From assembly GCA_013284265.1 (NCBI GenBank), contig JABTBR010000016.1, positions 58,174 to 122,173 on the forward strand: 64,000 nucleotides of DNA. Reading direction: 5' to 3'. The translations under genes were made by a program, and so were the position numbers. Positions 35,253 through 43,910 of the stretch are shown here, one piece after another. Under the pieces are notes generated by a model that saw only the letters and a program-made list of their open reading frames with translations, searched no databases and had not been told where the DNA came from. The stretch comes from Oxalobacteraceae bacterium. Lineage in GTDB: Bacteria > Pseudomonadota > Gammaproteobacteria > Burkholderiales > Burkholderiaceae_D. How positions within the stretch are numbered: position 1 is the stretch's first letter; each line of letters starts with the position of its first letter.

Positions 35253-36866
35253 TTACTTGAGTTCAAAGCCGGCGCCGGCCTGCTGGCGCGTGGCCGGAGC
35301 TGGCGCGGACGGCGGCGCCTTGCCTTCCAATTGCCCGCCCAGGAACAGGCCGGCGCGACTGGCGGGCGTGAGCTGATCGGTGGGCAGCGCATAACCCGGC
35401 GCCAGCGGCTTGACCAGATGGGCCGTGATTACGAACAGCAGTTCGGTGCGGTCCTGCTGAAAGTCGGTACTGCGGAACAGCGCGCCCAGCACCGGCAATT
35501 CGCCCAGTACCGGCATGCCGCGGATGTTGCTGACCTGGTTATTCTTGATCAGGCCACCGATGGCGAAACTCTGGCCATCGGACAGCTCCACCGTGGTGCT
35601 GGCGCGGCGCGTGGTGAACAGGGGCAGCACCGAGCCGGAGGTGCCCGCCACGCTGATGCCTATCCCCTCGCGCGACAGCTCCGACACCTCCGGCGCCACC
35701 CGCAGATTGATGCGGCTGCCCGCCAGCACGGTGGGCGTAAAGCGCAGGCCCACACCGAACTCCCTTTCCTCCAGCGTGATCTTGTTGTTGTCCTGCGCCA
35801 CCGGGATGAAGATCTTGCCGCCGGCGAGAAAGCTGCCTTCCTGGCCGCTGATGGCCATCACGGTCGGCTCAGCCAGCATGCGTACCAGGCCATCCTGCTT
35901 TTCCGCCTCCAGCTGGAAAAAATTGTGGCCCTTGCTCAGACTCAGGCCGCCGCGCGCCGTCCCGGTGAGGAAATTGCTGGCCAGCGTGGCGGCCCAGCTG
36001 CCGCCCGCCAGCCGCAGGGCGCCGTTCATCTCCAGCTTGTCGAGCAGGGATTTGGAGACTTCGGCGATTTTCACTTCCAGCATCACCTGCTGGGGCGAGC
36101 CGATACTGAGCATGTTCACCACCCGCGTCGCGGCGCCGCCCTGATTACCCGTGCCCGCGCCTGCCTCGCCCGCCGCCGTCCCGCCCTGCATCATGACGGT
36201 GGTGGCCGCAGCACCCTGCGCGGGCGCGTTGGCGGCCTCATTGTGCTGTCCCTGCTGTCCCTGCTGCCCCTGCCCGCCCTTCAAGGCCCGCACCGGACGG
36301 CGCGCATGGGCCGCCGCCAGTTCCAGCGCGCGCGACAGCGCAACGGCGTCCGCCACGGAGCCGCTCAGCACCAGCGCATCGGCCGCCGCGCTGACGCGGA
36401 TATTGCGTTCCTCCGGCATCAGCGCGGCCAGCGTGGCCTGCAGCGCGCCGGGATCGGCGCCCACCGTGACTTCGATGACGCTGCACACGCCGCTGCGGCC
36501 CTGCACGATCATGTTCGTGCTGCCGATATCGCTGCCGACCACATACAGCGTATCCGGCCCGACCAGCATCGCCTGCAGCACGGCAGGATTGCCGACACTG
36601 CGGTTCTGGATCGATTCGGGCAGGCGCATCAGGGTCGACTTGCCCAGTGCGAGCGTCAGCTTGCCCGGTGTGGCCGCCTCGCCGGTGCAGCGTAGCCCCA
36701 TGTCGGAAGGCGCCAGCACAGGTATTGCCCGGCTGGCCGGCGGCGCGGCCGGCGCCAGAGCGGCAAGCGGCGGTGACGACGCCGGAGCCGCATGCGCCAG
36801 CGGCACCATGCATGCCAGCGCCAGCAGCGCACCGGCCTCCCGCAAGATCGGCCGCGCCGCGTTCAC
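35253..36866 (-). CDS. cpaC: Flp pilus outer-membrane secretin (RcpA/CpaC)
   Basis: Secretin forming the outer-membrane channel for the Flp pilus, 537 residues. An N-terminal pilus-formation domain (LALGKSTLMRLPESIQNRSVGNPAVLQAMLVGPDTLYV...TNMIVQG) precedes a BON-like region and the secretin core (VPVAQDNNKITLEEREFGVGLRFTPTV, LPVLGALFRSTDFQQDRTELLFVITAHLV). A Gln/Gly-rich stretch (GGQGQQGQQGQH) links the halves. The start is a GTG at 36864-36866: it overlaps the cpaB stop by 4 bases and has GGGAG upstream, unlike the longer frame to 36911. Confidence 0.92.
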   Translation of the reverse strand: MNAARPILREAGALLALACMVPLAHAAPASSPPLAALAPAAPPASRAIPVLAPSDMGLRCTGEAATPGKLTLALGKSTLMRLPESIQNRSVGNPAVLQAMLVGPDTLYVVGSDIGSTNMIVQGRSGVCSVIEVTVGADPGALQATLAALMPEERNIRVSAAADALVLSGSVADAVALSRALELAAAHARRPVRALKGGQGQQGQQGQHNEAANAPAQGAAATTVMMQGGTAAGEAGAGTGNQGGAATRVVNMLSIGSPQQVMLEVKIAEVSKSLLDKLEMNGALRLAGGSWAATLASNFLTGTARGGLSLSKGHNFFQLEAEKQDGLVRMLAEPTVMAISGQEGSFLAGGKIFIPVAQDNNKITLEEREFGVGLRFTPTVLAGSRINLRVAPEVSELSREGIGISVAGTSGSVLPLFTTRRASTTVELSDGQSFAIGGLIKNNQVSNIRGMPVLGELPVLGALFRSTDFQQDRTELLFVITAHLVKPLAPGYALPTDQLTPASRAGLFLGGQLEGKAPPSAPAPATRQQAGAGFELK

Positions 36867-37726
36867 AGGCACTCCCGCGAGCTGCGCATGCCGTCGATCG
36901 TACCGATGCAATGGAGCGGCGCGGCCGGGGTCGCGGCCTGCAGCGCGGGCCGGGGCGATGCCACCGCCTGCGTGGCGGGCGACGCCGCTACGGGAAGCGG
37001 CGCCGGCACTGGCGCCGCCCGTTCACCCAGCAGGCTGCCACGGGTGGCGCCGCCGGTGGTACCGGGACGCGGATCGATCTGGTTGCGCAGTACCAGCGAC
37101 AGGCTGCCGATACCGCGCGCCAGGTCCAGCATTTCGGCCTGCTCCGGCGTCACCTCCAGCGTCACCGCATTGACCACGCGCGGCTTGGTGTCGTCCCGGC
37201 TCACTTCCTGCGCCACGGCCAGCACCAGTATCCGTTCCAGCACGATCTTGGAGATGGCATGATCGCGCGTCTGCCCGGCGCCGCCGTCGGCCTGGGTATG
37301 CACGATGATGTCGACAAAATTGCCCGGCAAGGCAAAGCCGGCCACCCCCACCACATCGTTGACGCGCACGGTGATGGCGCGCTTGCCCTCGGTAATCAGG
37401 GCCGACAGCCCGCCCAGCGTGCCGGCCGGCGCCAGCTTGGCTTCCGTCAGCGGCTCGCCGCGCAGGATGCTGGCCTTGAGCACGCGCCCGTTCACCCGTG
37501 CCGGCTCCGTCAGCGCACCGGCCGGGCGGCTGTCGGCCGGCCACTCGGCCAGCTTGAGCATCTCCGGCGTCAGGCGCTGGCCCAGATTCACATCGGCCGC
37601 CGCCACCACGATGCGCCCGCGCGCGCCCGGCGTCTGGCGCAGCAGCCAGCGCGAGGCCAGCAGCACCGCGCCCACCCCGAGCAGGATCGCCAGGCCCATC
37701 ATGATCCAGGCGCGCTGGTTCTTCAT
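36863..37726 (-). CDS. cpaB: Flp pilus assembly protein CpaB/RcpC
   Basis: Periplasmic protein that works with the secretin, 287 residues. One N-terminal membrane helix (8-26, WIMMGLAILLGVGAVLLAS), an SAF domain (about 38-110: RIVVAAADVNLGQRLTPEMLKLAEWP, RGEPLTEAKLAP) and an RcpC domain (about 115-225). The C-terminal tail is Ala/Pro-rich and ends with a Cys pair (HCIGTIDGMRSSRECL). ATG at 37724-37726 overlaps the upstream ATPase gene stop; the long upstream reading was rejected. Confidence 0.9.
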   Translation of the reverse strand: MKNQRAWIMMGLAILLGVGAVLLASRWLLRQTPGARGRIVVAAADVNLGQRLTPEMLKLAEWPADSRPAGALTEPARVNGRVLKASILRGEPLTEAKLAPAGTLGGLSALITEGKRAITVRVNDVVGVAGFALPGNFVDIIVHTQADGGAGQTRDHAISKIVLERILVLAVAQEVSRDDTKPRVVNAVTLEVTPEQAEMLDLARGIGSLSLVLRNQIDPRPGTTGGATRGSLLGERAAPVPAPLPVAASPATQAVASPRPALQAATPAAPLHCIGTIDGMRSSRECL

Positions 37727-39099
37727 GCCGCGCTCGCAGCGGAGACTGGCGCGGCCACGCCGGCGAACATGCTGAGCCAGGCCTGATCGAGGCTCGCCAT
37801 GGTCAGCCGCGGCGCCACCCCGGCGAAGCCGGCGAAATCGGCGATGCGGCCCAGCAGATCGGCCGGGAAATGCGCCAGCAAGGGCTGGCCGCTGCCGCGG
37901 TGCAGCTCGTCGATCAGATAGCGCAGCGCGGTCTCGTCGTACACCACGCCGCAGGCGCGGCACTGGTGGCGCAGCAGCAGCCGGTAACTGTCTTCACTGA
38001 GCGCGCCCAGGCCGATCTTGTAGCCGAGCCGGCGCAGCGCGCCCGGATCGAGCAGCTGGTCCGGCGGCACGCTGCTGGCCAATACCAGTACCACGTCGAG
38101 CGGCAGCGCGAACTGCAGGCCGCCCGGCAGCGTCAGCTGGTCCTGGCCGCGCTCGAGCGCCTGGCTGAAGCGGTTCAGCAGCGCCGCCGCCGCGATGCGC
38201 TGGCGCCCCAGGTCGTCGATCAGCAGGATGCCGTTGTTCGCCTGCAGCTGCGGCGGCGCGCGGTAGCAGCCGCGTCCCGCGTCGCGGCGCAGGTCCAGCA
38301 TATCGGCATCGAGTTCCGCCCCCAGCGCCAGCAGCGGGCGCTGGCACAGCAGCCAGCGCGGATCGCTGCTGCGCCGCTCCGCCGACTGGCGCAGCAGCAG
38401 CGCCTGGCGCGGCGTGGGCGCCGCGTGCAGGGCCGCGTCGTAGACGGTGATGATGTCCTGGCCAACCACGATAGCGTGCGGCAGCGCGACCATGCCCGGC
38501 AGCAGTTGGCCGAGCTTGCGCGCCAGCGTGGTCTTGCCGCTGCCCGGCGGGCCATACAGCAGAATCGAACGGCGCGAATACAGCGCCGCGCCCAACTGAT
38601 CGTGTAGCGCGGGCGCCAGTCCGGCGTCGCCGAAGACCGCCGCCACATCGTCCGGCGTGACCGGGCGCGCCTGCGCCGCCTGGCGCGCCACCATGGCGCG
38701 GTAAGCCTCCAGCGCGACCGGCGCCGGCCCCAGATAGGGGCAGCGCTCCAGCCACTCCGCCGCGCGCAGCTTGCCGTTGCCGGTCAGCTGGTATTGCACG
38801 TCGATGTCGGAATCGCCGCGCCAGGCCACCTCGGCCAGCTGTTCAGCGACCAGAAAGGACAGGCATTCGCGCAGCACATTGATCGACAGGCATAGCTTGC
38901 CCGACAATATGGGCAGGTGGCTCTTGCCGCCAATATAGATACTCTTGGCGACCAGCTGTGCGATCAGCTGGGCGTCGAGTCCGGTCTCGGCCACGCTGCG
39001 CGGCTGGGCCGGCACCGGCGGCAGCGCGTCCGGATCGGACTGGCCGGCGTCGAAGGCCGGGGCTTGGACAGGGGAGATCGGAGGGTGGAGGTCTAGCAT
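37723..39099 (-). CDS. Tad-locus AAA ATPase with N-terminal winged-helix-like domain
   Basis: 458-residue ATPase encoded between tadV and cpaB, a place where standard tad loci have no such gene. Residues 35-115 look like a winged helix (LIAQLVAKSIYIGGKSHLPILSGKLCLS ... VQYQLTGNGKLRAAEWL). Residues 160-400 form an AAA domain with Walker A GPPGSGKT (183-190) and Walker B LLIDD (292-296); the closest general type is MoxR/Mg-chelatase-like or DnaC/IstB-like AAA ATPases, uncertain which. Start at 39097-39099 has AGGAG eight bases upstream; a longer reading to 39177 does not. ATGA overlap with cpaB shows operon membership. Role in piliation is inferred. Confidence 0.8.
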   Translation of the reverse strand: MLDLHPPISPVQAPAFDAGQSDPDALPPVPAQPRSVAETGLDAQLIAQLVAKSIYIGGKSHLPILSGKLCLSINVLRECLSFLVAEQLAEVAWRGDSDIDVQYQLTGNGKLRAAEWLERCPYLGPAPVALEAYRAMVARQAAQARPVTPDDVAAVFGDAGLAPALHDQLGAALYSRRSILLYGPPGSGKTTLARKLGQLLPGMVALPHAIVVGQDIITVYDAALHAAPTPRQALLLRQSAERRSSDPRWLLCQRPLLALGAELDADMLDLRRDAGRGCYRAPPQLQANNGILLIDDLGRQRIAAAALLNRFSQALERGQDQLTLPGGLQFALPLDVVLVLASSVPPDQLLDPGALRRLGYKIGLGALSEDSYRLLLRHQCRACGVVYDETALRYLIDELHRGSGQPLLAHFPADLLGRIADFAGFAGVAPRLTMASLDQAWLSMFAGVAAPVSAASAA

Positions 39100-39209
39100 G
39101 GCATGCTCCTGGTTCAATCGCACAGCATTTTGTTTCACTAAGGAATCGAGTTTATCGACCGCTTGCCGGGTGGACATTGAGGCGCAGCAAAGTGACGGGC
39201 ATCACCGGC

Positions 39210-39740
39210 TCAGCGATGCGGCCACGCCACAACGGCCAGCGTGGCCACGGCGATCGCCAGCCCGTAGGGCATGGCACCGGCGCTGGGACCGGCCGGCTGG
39301 GCCGACGGGGCAAGCGGATAGCCCAGCCAGCGCATCAGCATGGGCTGGCAGATGGCGACCATATTGCGGCCGGCCAGACGCCAGCGGCCGTTGGCGGCCA
39401 GCATCGCCAGCGCCATCACGCCGCCGGTCAGGCAGGCCAATACGGCAATTTTTACGGCCAGCAAGGGGCCGGTGAAGGCGCCCACCATGGCCATCAGCTT
39501 GACGTCGCCGGCGGCCATGCCGCGCGCCATATATAAGGGCAGGAATAAAAAAAAGCCGGTCAGACAACCGGCCATCCATCGGGTGGCGGGCGCCAGCGGC
39601 GGCCCCGCCATCATGTGCAGCACCAGCGCCAGCACCAGGCCGCTGATGACCAGCACATTCGGGATCTTGCGCACGGCCAGATCGGTCACGGCGGCCTGGG
39701 TGACCAGGCAAATCAGAATCAGTTCGATCGCGTTAATCAT
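39210..39740 (-). CDS. tadV: Prepilin peptidase of the Flp system (TadV/CpaA)
   Basis: A24-family aspartic membrane peptidase that processes the Flp prepilin, 176 residues with about five to six helices. The two active-site aspartates are visible: D20 in VTDLAVRKIPN and D79 in MAAGDVK. The short form without the N-methylase domain is as expected for TadV. It follows flp after a 59-base gap with a hairpin. Confidence 0.88.
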   Translation of the reverse strand: MINAIELILICLVTQAAVTDLAVRKIPNVLVISGLVLALVLHMMAGPPLAPATRWMAGCLTGFFLFLPLYMARGMAAGDVKLMAMVGAFTGPLLAVKIAVLACLTGGVMALAMLAANGRWRLAGRNMVAICQPMLMRWLGYPLAPSAQPAGPSAGAMPYGLAIAVATLAVVAWPHR

Positions 39741-39762
39741 GATGGCAACCTTGAGTGGAATA

Positions 39763-39788
39763 CCTTCCGGCGGCGGGCCGCCGGAAGG
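39763..39788 (-). terminator. GC-rich hairpin between flp and tadV
   Basis: Twelve-base perfect stem CCTTCCGGCGGC / GCCGCCGGAAGG around GG. No T run follows on the minus strand, so it is better read as a partial terminator or a 3' stabilising hairpin that keeps flp mRNA abundant over the downstream tad genes. Confidence 0.6.
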
Positions 39789-39799
39789 CTTAAACGGCA

Positions 39800-39976
39800 T
39801 CAGGCGCTGATTTGGCCGGCGATGGTCGTGAATTTCCCGGTCAAGGCGGTCGAGATGAACGTAAAGGCCACGCCGATGGCCGCAGCCATCAGCGCGGCGA
39901 TCAACCCATACTCGATGGCGGTAATGCCGTCTTCATCTTGGGAAAAGGCTTTGGCGGCGGCGAAAAATTGCTTCAT
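39800..39976 (-). CDS. flp: Flp-type pilin
   Basis: 58-residue class IVb pilin (too short for many gene finders). Sequence begins MKQFFAAAKAFSQDEDG, the cleavage glycine is residue 17, and the mature start ITAIEYGLIAALM has the invariant Glu at position 5 and Tyr at 6. A strong ribosome-binding site (AGGAG, 6 bases before the ATG) fits high expression. It is the first gene of the tad operon; its stop TGA is at 39800-39802. Confidence 0.95.
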   Translation of the reverse strand: MKQFFAAAKAFSQDEDGITAIEYGLIAALMAAAIGVAFTFISTALTGKFTTIAGQISA

Positions 39977-40468
39977 GGTGTACTCCTGACAAGTTAAGTG
40001 AAGGTGGGTTTGCTGGCGCCGCAGGAACTAGAGTTGTTTCTCTTTATTTCCTGCTGGCATTTATTCGCCAGTGAGTTCACTATAAAGTCTGGAAGTTTCC
40101 CGGAGTTGACGTGCCGCAAGCTTTCCATGTGGAATTATTTCTGTCAGATTTCAGAGAAAATGCATGGAACACACACTCGCGGCAGCACGCTTATGTCACA
40201 CTGCACCAAGCTCGTGCGATACCCTCCCAGGAGGAGGCAAAACCGCCGGGTGTCGGAAAAAAGTTGCAGTCAGTCGCAAGTAAAGTTTTTTTTCGCACAC
40301 ATGAATTGCCTATAATGCAAAAAGCTATTATCCTGCCTAGCTGTTCTTTGGAAAGGCCCTCGTGCATCGCTTCACAGTGCGCCTTGCTGACAACAACATC
40401 GCGTAAGATCGGCGTGAACGAACCGTGGCTAGACACAGTGCTTGTGTGATTTTTTTCCAGAGAAAAGC
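39977..40468. other. Divergent intergenic region flp / diguanylate cyclase
   Basis: 492 bases, clearly more AT-rich than the surrounding genes, with no supported gene (the reading frames of 81-112 codons lack coding character). Contents: flp ribosome-binding site; TATAGT on the minus strand at 40079-40084 as a possible flp -10; an inverted repeat CTGGC ... GCCAG at 40054-40071; and TATAAT at 40311-40316 as a possible -10 for the cyclase gene with only a poly-T tract near -35. The tad locus and the cyclase are thus driven from this region in opposite directions. Confidence 0.55.
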
Positions 40469-41512
40469 ATGGATTCCCTACTGAAACACATGGTCGACAT
40501 GACCGGCCACCGCGATCACACGATGCTCGACATCTCCGTGATCTCGGCGGTGCAGGAGCTTGCCAATGCCAGCCAGACCCGGGTACTGACCCTGGCCACC
40601 GTGCGCGGCCAGGTGTTCGTGCGGCCGCGCGCCATCATCCGCGCCGACCAGCCGGCCCGTATGGAAGACAATCCCGATCCGAGCAGCCCCGGCGAACCGG
40701 TCACCAACTACCCGCCGCTGGCCCGCTGCCTCGCCAACCACCTGGCCAACGCCGACGAGGTCAATGACAGCGGCGGACGCACGCTGTGGCTGCCGATCTG
40801 GCTGGGCGACAAGGCCGACACCTGCCTCGAAATCGTCAACCCCACGCCTTACACCCGCGAAACCGTGCATGTCATCGGCGGCATCGTCAGCGTCTACCGC
40901 AATTTCCAGAACCTGCTCGACTACTCCGAGCGCGATTCCCTCACCGGCCTGCTCAACCGCAAGACCTTCGACGACCAACTGGCCAAGATGCTGGCCGCCA
41001 GCACCGAGCAGGATTCGCTGACCCTGCCGGGCGAACCGGAACGGCGCCACCATACCCAGGAAGAGAAGCAATGGCTGGCCGTGGTCGATGTCGACCACTT
41101 CAAGCTGGTCAACGACCGCTTCGGCCACCTGTACGGCGACGAGGTACTGATCCTGATCGCCAACCTGCTGACCTCCTCCTTCCGCGCCCAGGACCGGGTG
41201 TTCCGCTTCGGCGGCGAGGAATTCGTCGTGCTCTTGCGCTCGACGACGCTGGAAAACGCCAAAAAGATCATCGACCGCTTCCGCATGAACGTGGAATCGC
41301 ACGACTTCCCGCAAGTGGGCAAGGTCACCGTCAGCGTGGGCTTTGTCAGCATCAGCGCCTTCGAGGCGCCGGTCATCATCCTGGGCCGGGCCGACCAGGC
41401 GCTGTACTACGCCAAGAGCCACGGCCGCAACCTGGCCTGCCACTACGACGAGCTGGTCTCGGGCGGCATGCTGCAAAAAGTGGAATCGAACGACACCGCC
41501 GAATTCTTCTGA
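40469..41512 (+). CDS. Diguanylate cyclase (GGDEF domain)
   Basis: Makes cyclic di-GMP from two GTP. 347 residues: an N-terminal sensory region (1-140) with no recognised domain, then a GGDEF domain (about 148-325) beginning ERDSLTGLLNRKTFD. The active-site motif GGEEF is at 248-252. The allosteric inhibition site RxxD (R239-D242, RAQD) is five residues before it, so product feedback is expected. It is convergent with an HD-GYP phosphodiesterase gene and divergent from the tad operon. Confidence 0.93.
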   Translation: MDSLLKHMVDMTGHRDHTMLDISVISAVQELANASQTRVLTLATVRGQVFVRPRAIIRADQPARMEDNPDPSSPGEPVTNYPPLARCLANHLANADEVNDSGGRTLWLPIWLGDKADTCLEIVNPTPYTRETVHVIGGIVSVYRNFQNLLDYSERDSLTGLLNRKTFDDQLAKMLAASTEQDSLTLPGEPERRHHTQEEKQWLAVVDVDHFKLVNDRFGHLYGDEVLILIANLLTSSFRAQDRVFRFGGEEFVVLLRSTTLENAKKIIDRFRMNVESHDFPQVGKVTVSVGFVSISAFEAPVIILGRADQALYYAKSHGRNLACHYDELVSGGMLQKVESNDTAEFF

Positions 41513-41539
41513 CGGCGGCGTGGCGGGAAAACGCCGGCC

Positions 41540-42763
41540 TCAGGCCAGCGTCAGGAAACGCATCGGATCGACATTCCATTTGGCGGCCGACTCATGGCCG
41601 ACGATCTTGTCGCCGCCGCCAAAGCCCAGCCCGCGCGACAGATCCACGGTTTCCGGTTTGATGTAGAGGTTCTTCTTGGTATTGAAGAACACATTGACCT
41701 TGGGCGCCAGCAGATTGGTCTCGTGCGGCTCGATCACCACGCCCAGGCGGCCCGACTCCAGCAGCACCATCGTCCCCACCGGATAAATCCCCACGCAGCG
41801 CATGAATTCCTGCGCATAGGTCGGATTGAAGTGGAATTTGCTCCACTCGTAGATCTTGCGCAGCGCCGCCGCCGCCGACATGCCCTTGTGATAGCAGCGG
41901 TCCGCCGTGATCGCGTCGTACACATCCACGATCGCCGCCATCTGGGCCAGTTCGCTGATGCCGTCGCCGGCCTGCTTGTTCGGGTAGCCGCTGCCGTCGC
42001 GGCGCTCGTGGTGGTGCAGCGTGATGTCGAGCGGGATCGGGCCGATCTCCGGCGACTTGCACAGGATGTCGTAGCCATCCTTGGGATGGCGCTTGATGAT
42101 GGCGAATTCCTCGTCCGTCAGCGGACCGGGTTTGTTCAGCACCGCGTCCGGCACCAGCGCCTTGCCGGTATCGTGCAGCAGCCCGCCCAGCCCAGCCTCG
42201 CGGGTGGTGTCGGCGTCGATGCCGCGCGAGCGACAGAACGCCACCAGCAGCGTGCACACGCTGACCGAATGCAGGAAGGTGTAGTCGTCCTTGTTCTTGA
42301 TGCGCAGCAGGCCCACCAGCGCGCCCGGATTGCGCAGGATCGATTCGGTGATGTTCTGCACCACCGGCTGCACCTGATCGAGCTCGATCGCCTTGCCCAA
42401 CCGGGCGTCCTGCATCACCGTGCGCACCAGGCTCGAAGCCTGGTGGCGGATCTGGGCCGCACGCGCCATCTCCTCACCCAGCGACACGCGGGTGACGATC
42501 ACCGGCTTGGCCGCCACAATCTCGGTCAGTTCGCGCTCGGTTTCGGCCTGGGCCTCCTCCAGCGTCGGCGCGTCCTGCACATCGAGGCCCTTGTCGCTGT
42601 CGATCACCACGTCGTGGATACCGGCATTGACGATCTTGCGGATTTCGTCTTCACTGGAAATCAGGAAGCGGTTGCGCACAAAGGGATGCGTCATCCAGTC
42701 ACAACTAAGATCATGAATGTACATGCCCACTTTGAGCTGCGAGGAATCGACTTTCTTGAGCAT
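41540..42763 (-). CDS. HD-GYP cyclic-di-GMP phosphodiesterase with DUF3391
   Basis: 407-residue protein: N-terminal DUF3391 domain (about 3-130, VDSSQLKVGMYIHDLSCDWMTHPF) and an HD-GYP domain (about 150-330). The HD pair is H197-D198 in LLHDTGK, further ligands are in LHHHERRDGSGYP (249-261) and the GYP triad is intact, so it should hydrolyse cyclic di-GMP. Its 3' end faces the diguanylate cyclase gene 27 bases away, giving a synthesis/breakdown pair. Confidence 0.93.
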   Translation of the reverse strand: MLKKVDSSQLKVGMYIHDLSCDWMTHPFVRNRFLISSEDEIRKIVNAGIHDVVIDSDKGLDVQDAPTLEEAQAETERELTEIVAAKPVIVTRVSLGEEMARAAQIRHQASSLVRTVMQDARLGKAIELDQVQPVVQNITESILRNPGALVGLLRIKNKDDYTFLHSVSVCTLLVAFCRSRGIDADTTREAGLGGLLHDTGKALVPDAVLNKPGPLTDEEFAIIKRHPKDGYDILCKSPEIGPIPLDITLHHHERRDGSGYPNKQAGDGISELAQMAAIVDVYDAITADRCYHKGMSAAAALRKIYEWSKFHFNPTYAQEFMRCVGIYPVGTMVLLESGRLGVVIEPHETNLLAPKVNVFFNTKKNLYIKPETVDLSRGLGFGGGDKIVGHESAAKWNVDPMRFLTLA

Positions 42764-42889
42764 ACGGTACCTACGGATAACGGCGGCAGCGACGGGACGC
42801 GCTAAAATGAGTATAGCAAAGTTTCCACTCGGGATTATTTTTTGCTAACCCTCCAGTAGATTTTTACTCCAATTTACTACGATTTTACA

Positions 42890-42903
42890 GCAATAATTAT
42901 TGC
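42890..42903. promoter_or_regulatory. Palindrome upstream of the LysR gene
   Basis: Perfect 14-base palindrome GCAATAATTATTGC, 21 bases before the LysR start. It has the ATA-TAT form of LysR-type sites and may be an autoregulatory operator. Confidence 0.4.
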
Positions 42904-42924
42904 CAAATACCAACCATACAATAT

Positions 42925-43854
42925 ATGGAATTACGCCAGCTTCGCTACTTCGTCGCCATTGTTGACCAGGGCTCCCTGTCGCGCGCGGCGCTGGTATTGC
43001 ATGTGGCCCAGCCGGCGCTGACCCAGCAACTGCGCCAGCTGGAACAGGAACTGGGGGGCCAGTTGCTGCTGCGTTCGCCGCAGGGCGTGCAAAGCACCGA
43101 CGCCGGCCGGGTGTTCTATGAACATGCCCAGGCCATCCTCAAGCAGGTGGAGGACGCCCGCTCGGCCGTCACCCAGTCGGCCGAGCGGCCCTCGGGCAGC
43201 GTTTCGCTGGGCCTGCCGCAGAGTATCTCCGGCGCGCTGGCGCTGCCGCTGCTGAACGCCGTGCGCAGCCAGTATCCCGAAATCGCCCTGCAACTGACCG
43301 AGGAACTGACCGGCAGCCTGGCCGAACAGCTCAAATCGGGCCGCCTCAACCTGGCCGTGCTGTTCGACGATGGCCAGCTGACGCCGTTTTCCTGCACCGC
43401 GCTGATCGAGGAAGAGCTGCGCTTCATCTGCCGCAGCGGCTCGGCTTTCACTCCCGCCCGGGCCACCGTCTCGCTGGCGCAGGCGCTGCAAGCGCCCCTG
43501 ATCCTGCCCGGCGCCCGCCTGGGCGTGCGGCCGCGCATCGAGGCCGTCACCCGCGCCGCCGGCCTGGTCACCAGCAATGTCATCGAAATCAACTCCATCG
43601 CCATCCTCAAATCGGCGCTGCTGGCCGACATGGGCGCCACCATCCTGCCGGTCGCGCCGGTGCTGGCCGAGCTGGAACAGGGCGTGCTGCAATCGTATGC
43701 CATCCACGATCCGGCCATCTCGCGCACGGTGGCCCTGTGTGCATCGCGCAACATCCCGCTGACCAATGCCGCCGCCGCCGTGGGCAAGCTGGTGCGCCAG
43801 GTCAGCGCCGAGCTGTGCGCCAGCGGCTACTGGGTCGGCGCCCGCCTGCTGTGA
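42925..43854 (+). CDS. LysR-family regulator (Nac-like)
   Basis: 309-residue LysR-type transcription factor. N-terminal winged HTH (1-60: MELRQLRYFVAIVDQGSLSRAALVLHVAQPALTQQLRQLE) and effector domain (about 90-300). The N-terminus and overall sequence are close to the nitrogen-assimilation control (Nac) subgroup, a judgement from recall. The targets are unknown; it is divergent from the HD-GYP gene with a 161-base AT-rich gap containing a palindrome. Confidence 0.85.
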   Translation: MELRQLRYFVAIVDQGSLSRAALVLHVAQPALTQQLRQLEQELGGQLLLRSPQGVQSTDAGRVFYEHAQAILKQVEDARSAVTQSAERPSGSVSLGLPQSISGALALPLLNAVRSQYPEIALQLTEELTGSLAEQLKSGRLNLAVLFDDGQLTPFSCTALIEEELRFICRSGSAFTPARATVSLAQALQAPLILPGARLGVRPRIEAVTRAAGLVTSNVIEINSIAILKSALLADMGATILPVAPVLAELEQGVLQSYAIHDPAISRTVALCASRNIPLTNAAAAVGKLVRQVSAELCASGYWVGARLL

Positions 43855-43910
43855 GTCCGCGAATGCGCAGGGTAAAGTTTCCAATTAAGGAAATTTAATG
43901 AGAACCCGAA

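Noticed and set aside
40054..40071. Sigma-54-type promoter for flp
   Set aside because: TGGCGAATAAATGCC on the minus strand has one base too few between GG and GC; kept only as a plain inverted repeat.
39998..40449. Open frames of 105 and 112 codons in the flp / cyclase gap
   Set aside because: No ribosome-binding site, irregular composition and mutual overlap; treated as non-coding.
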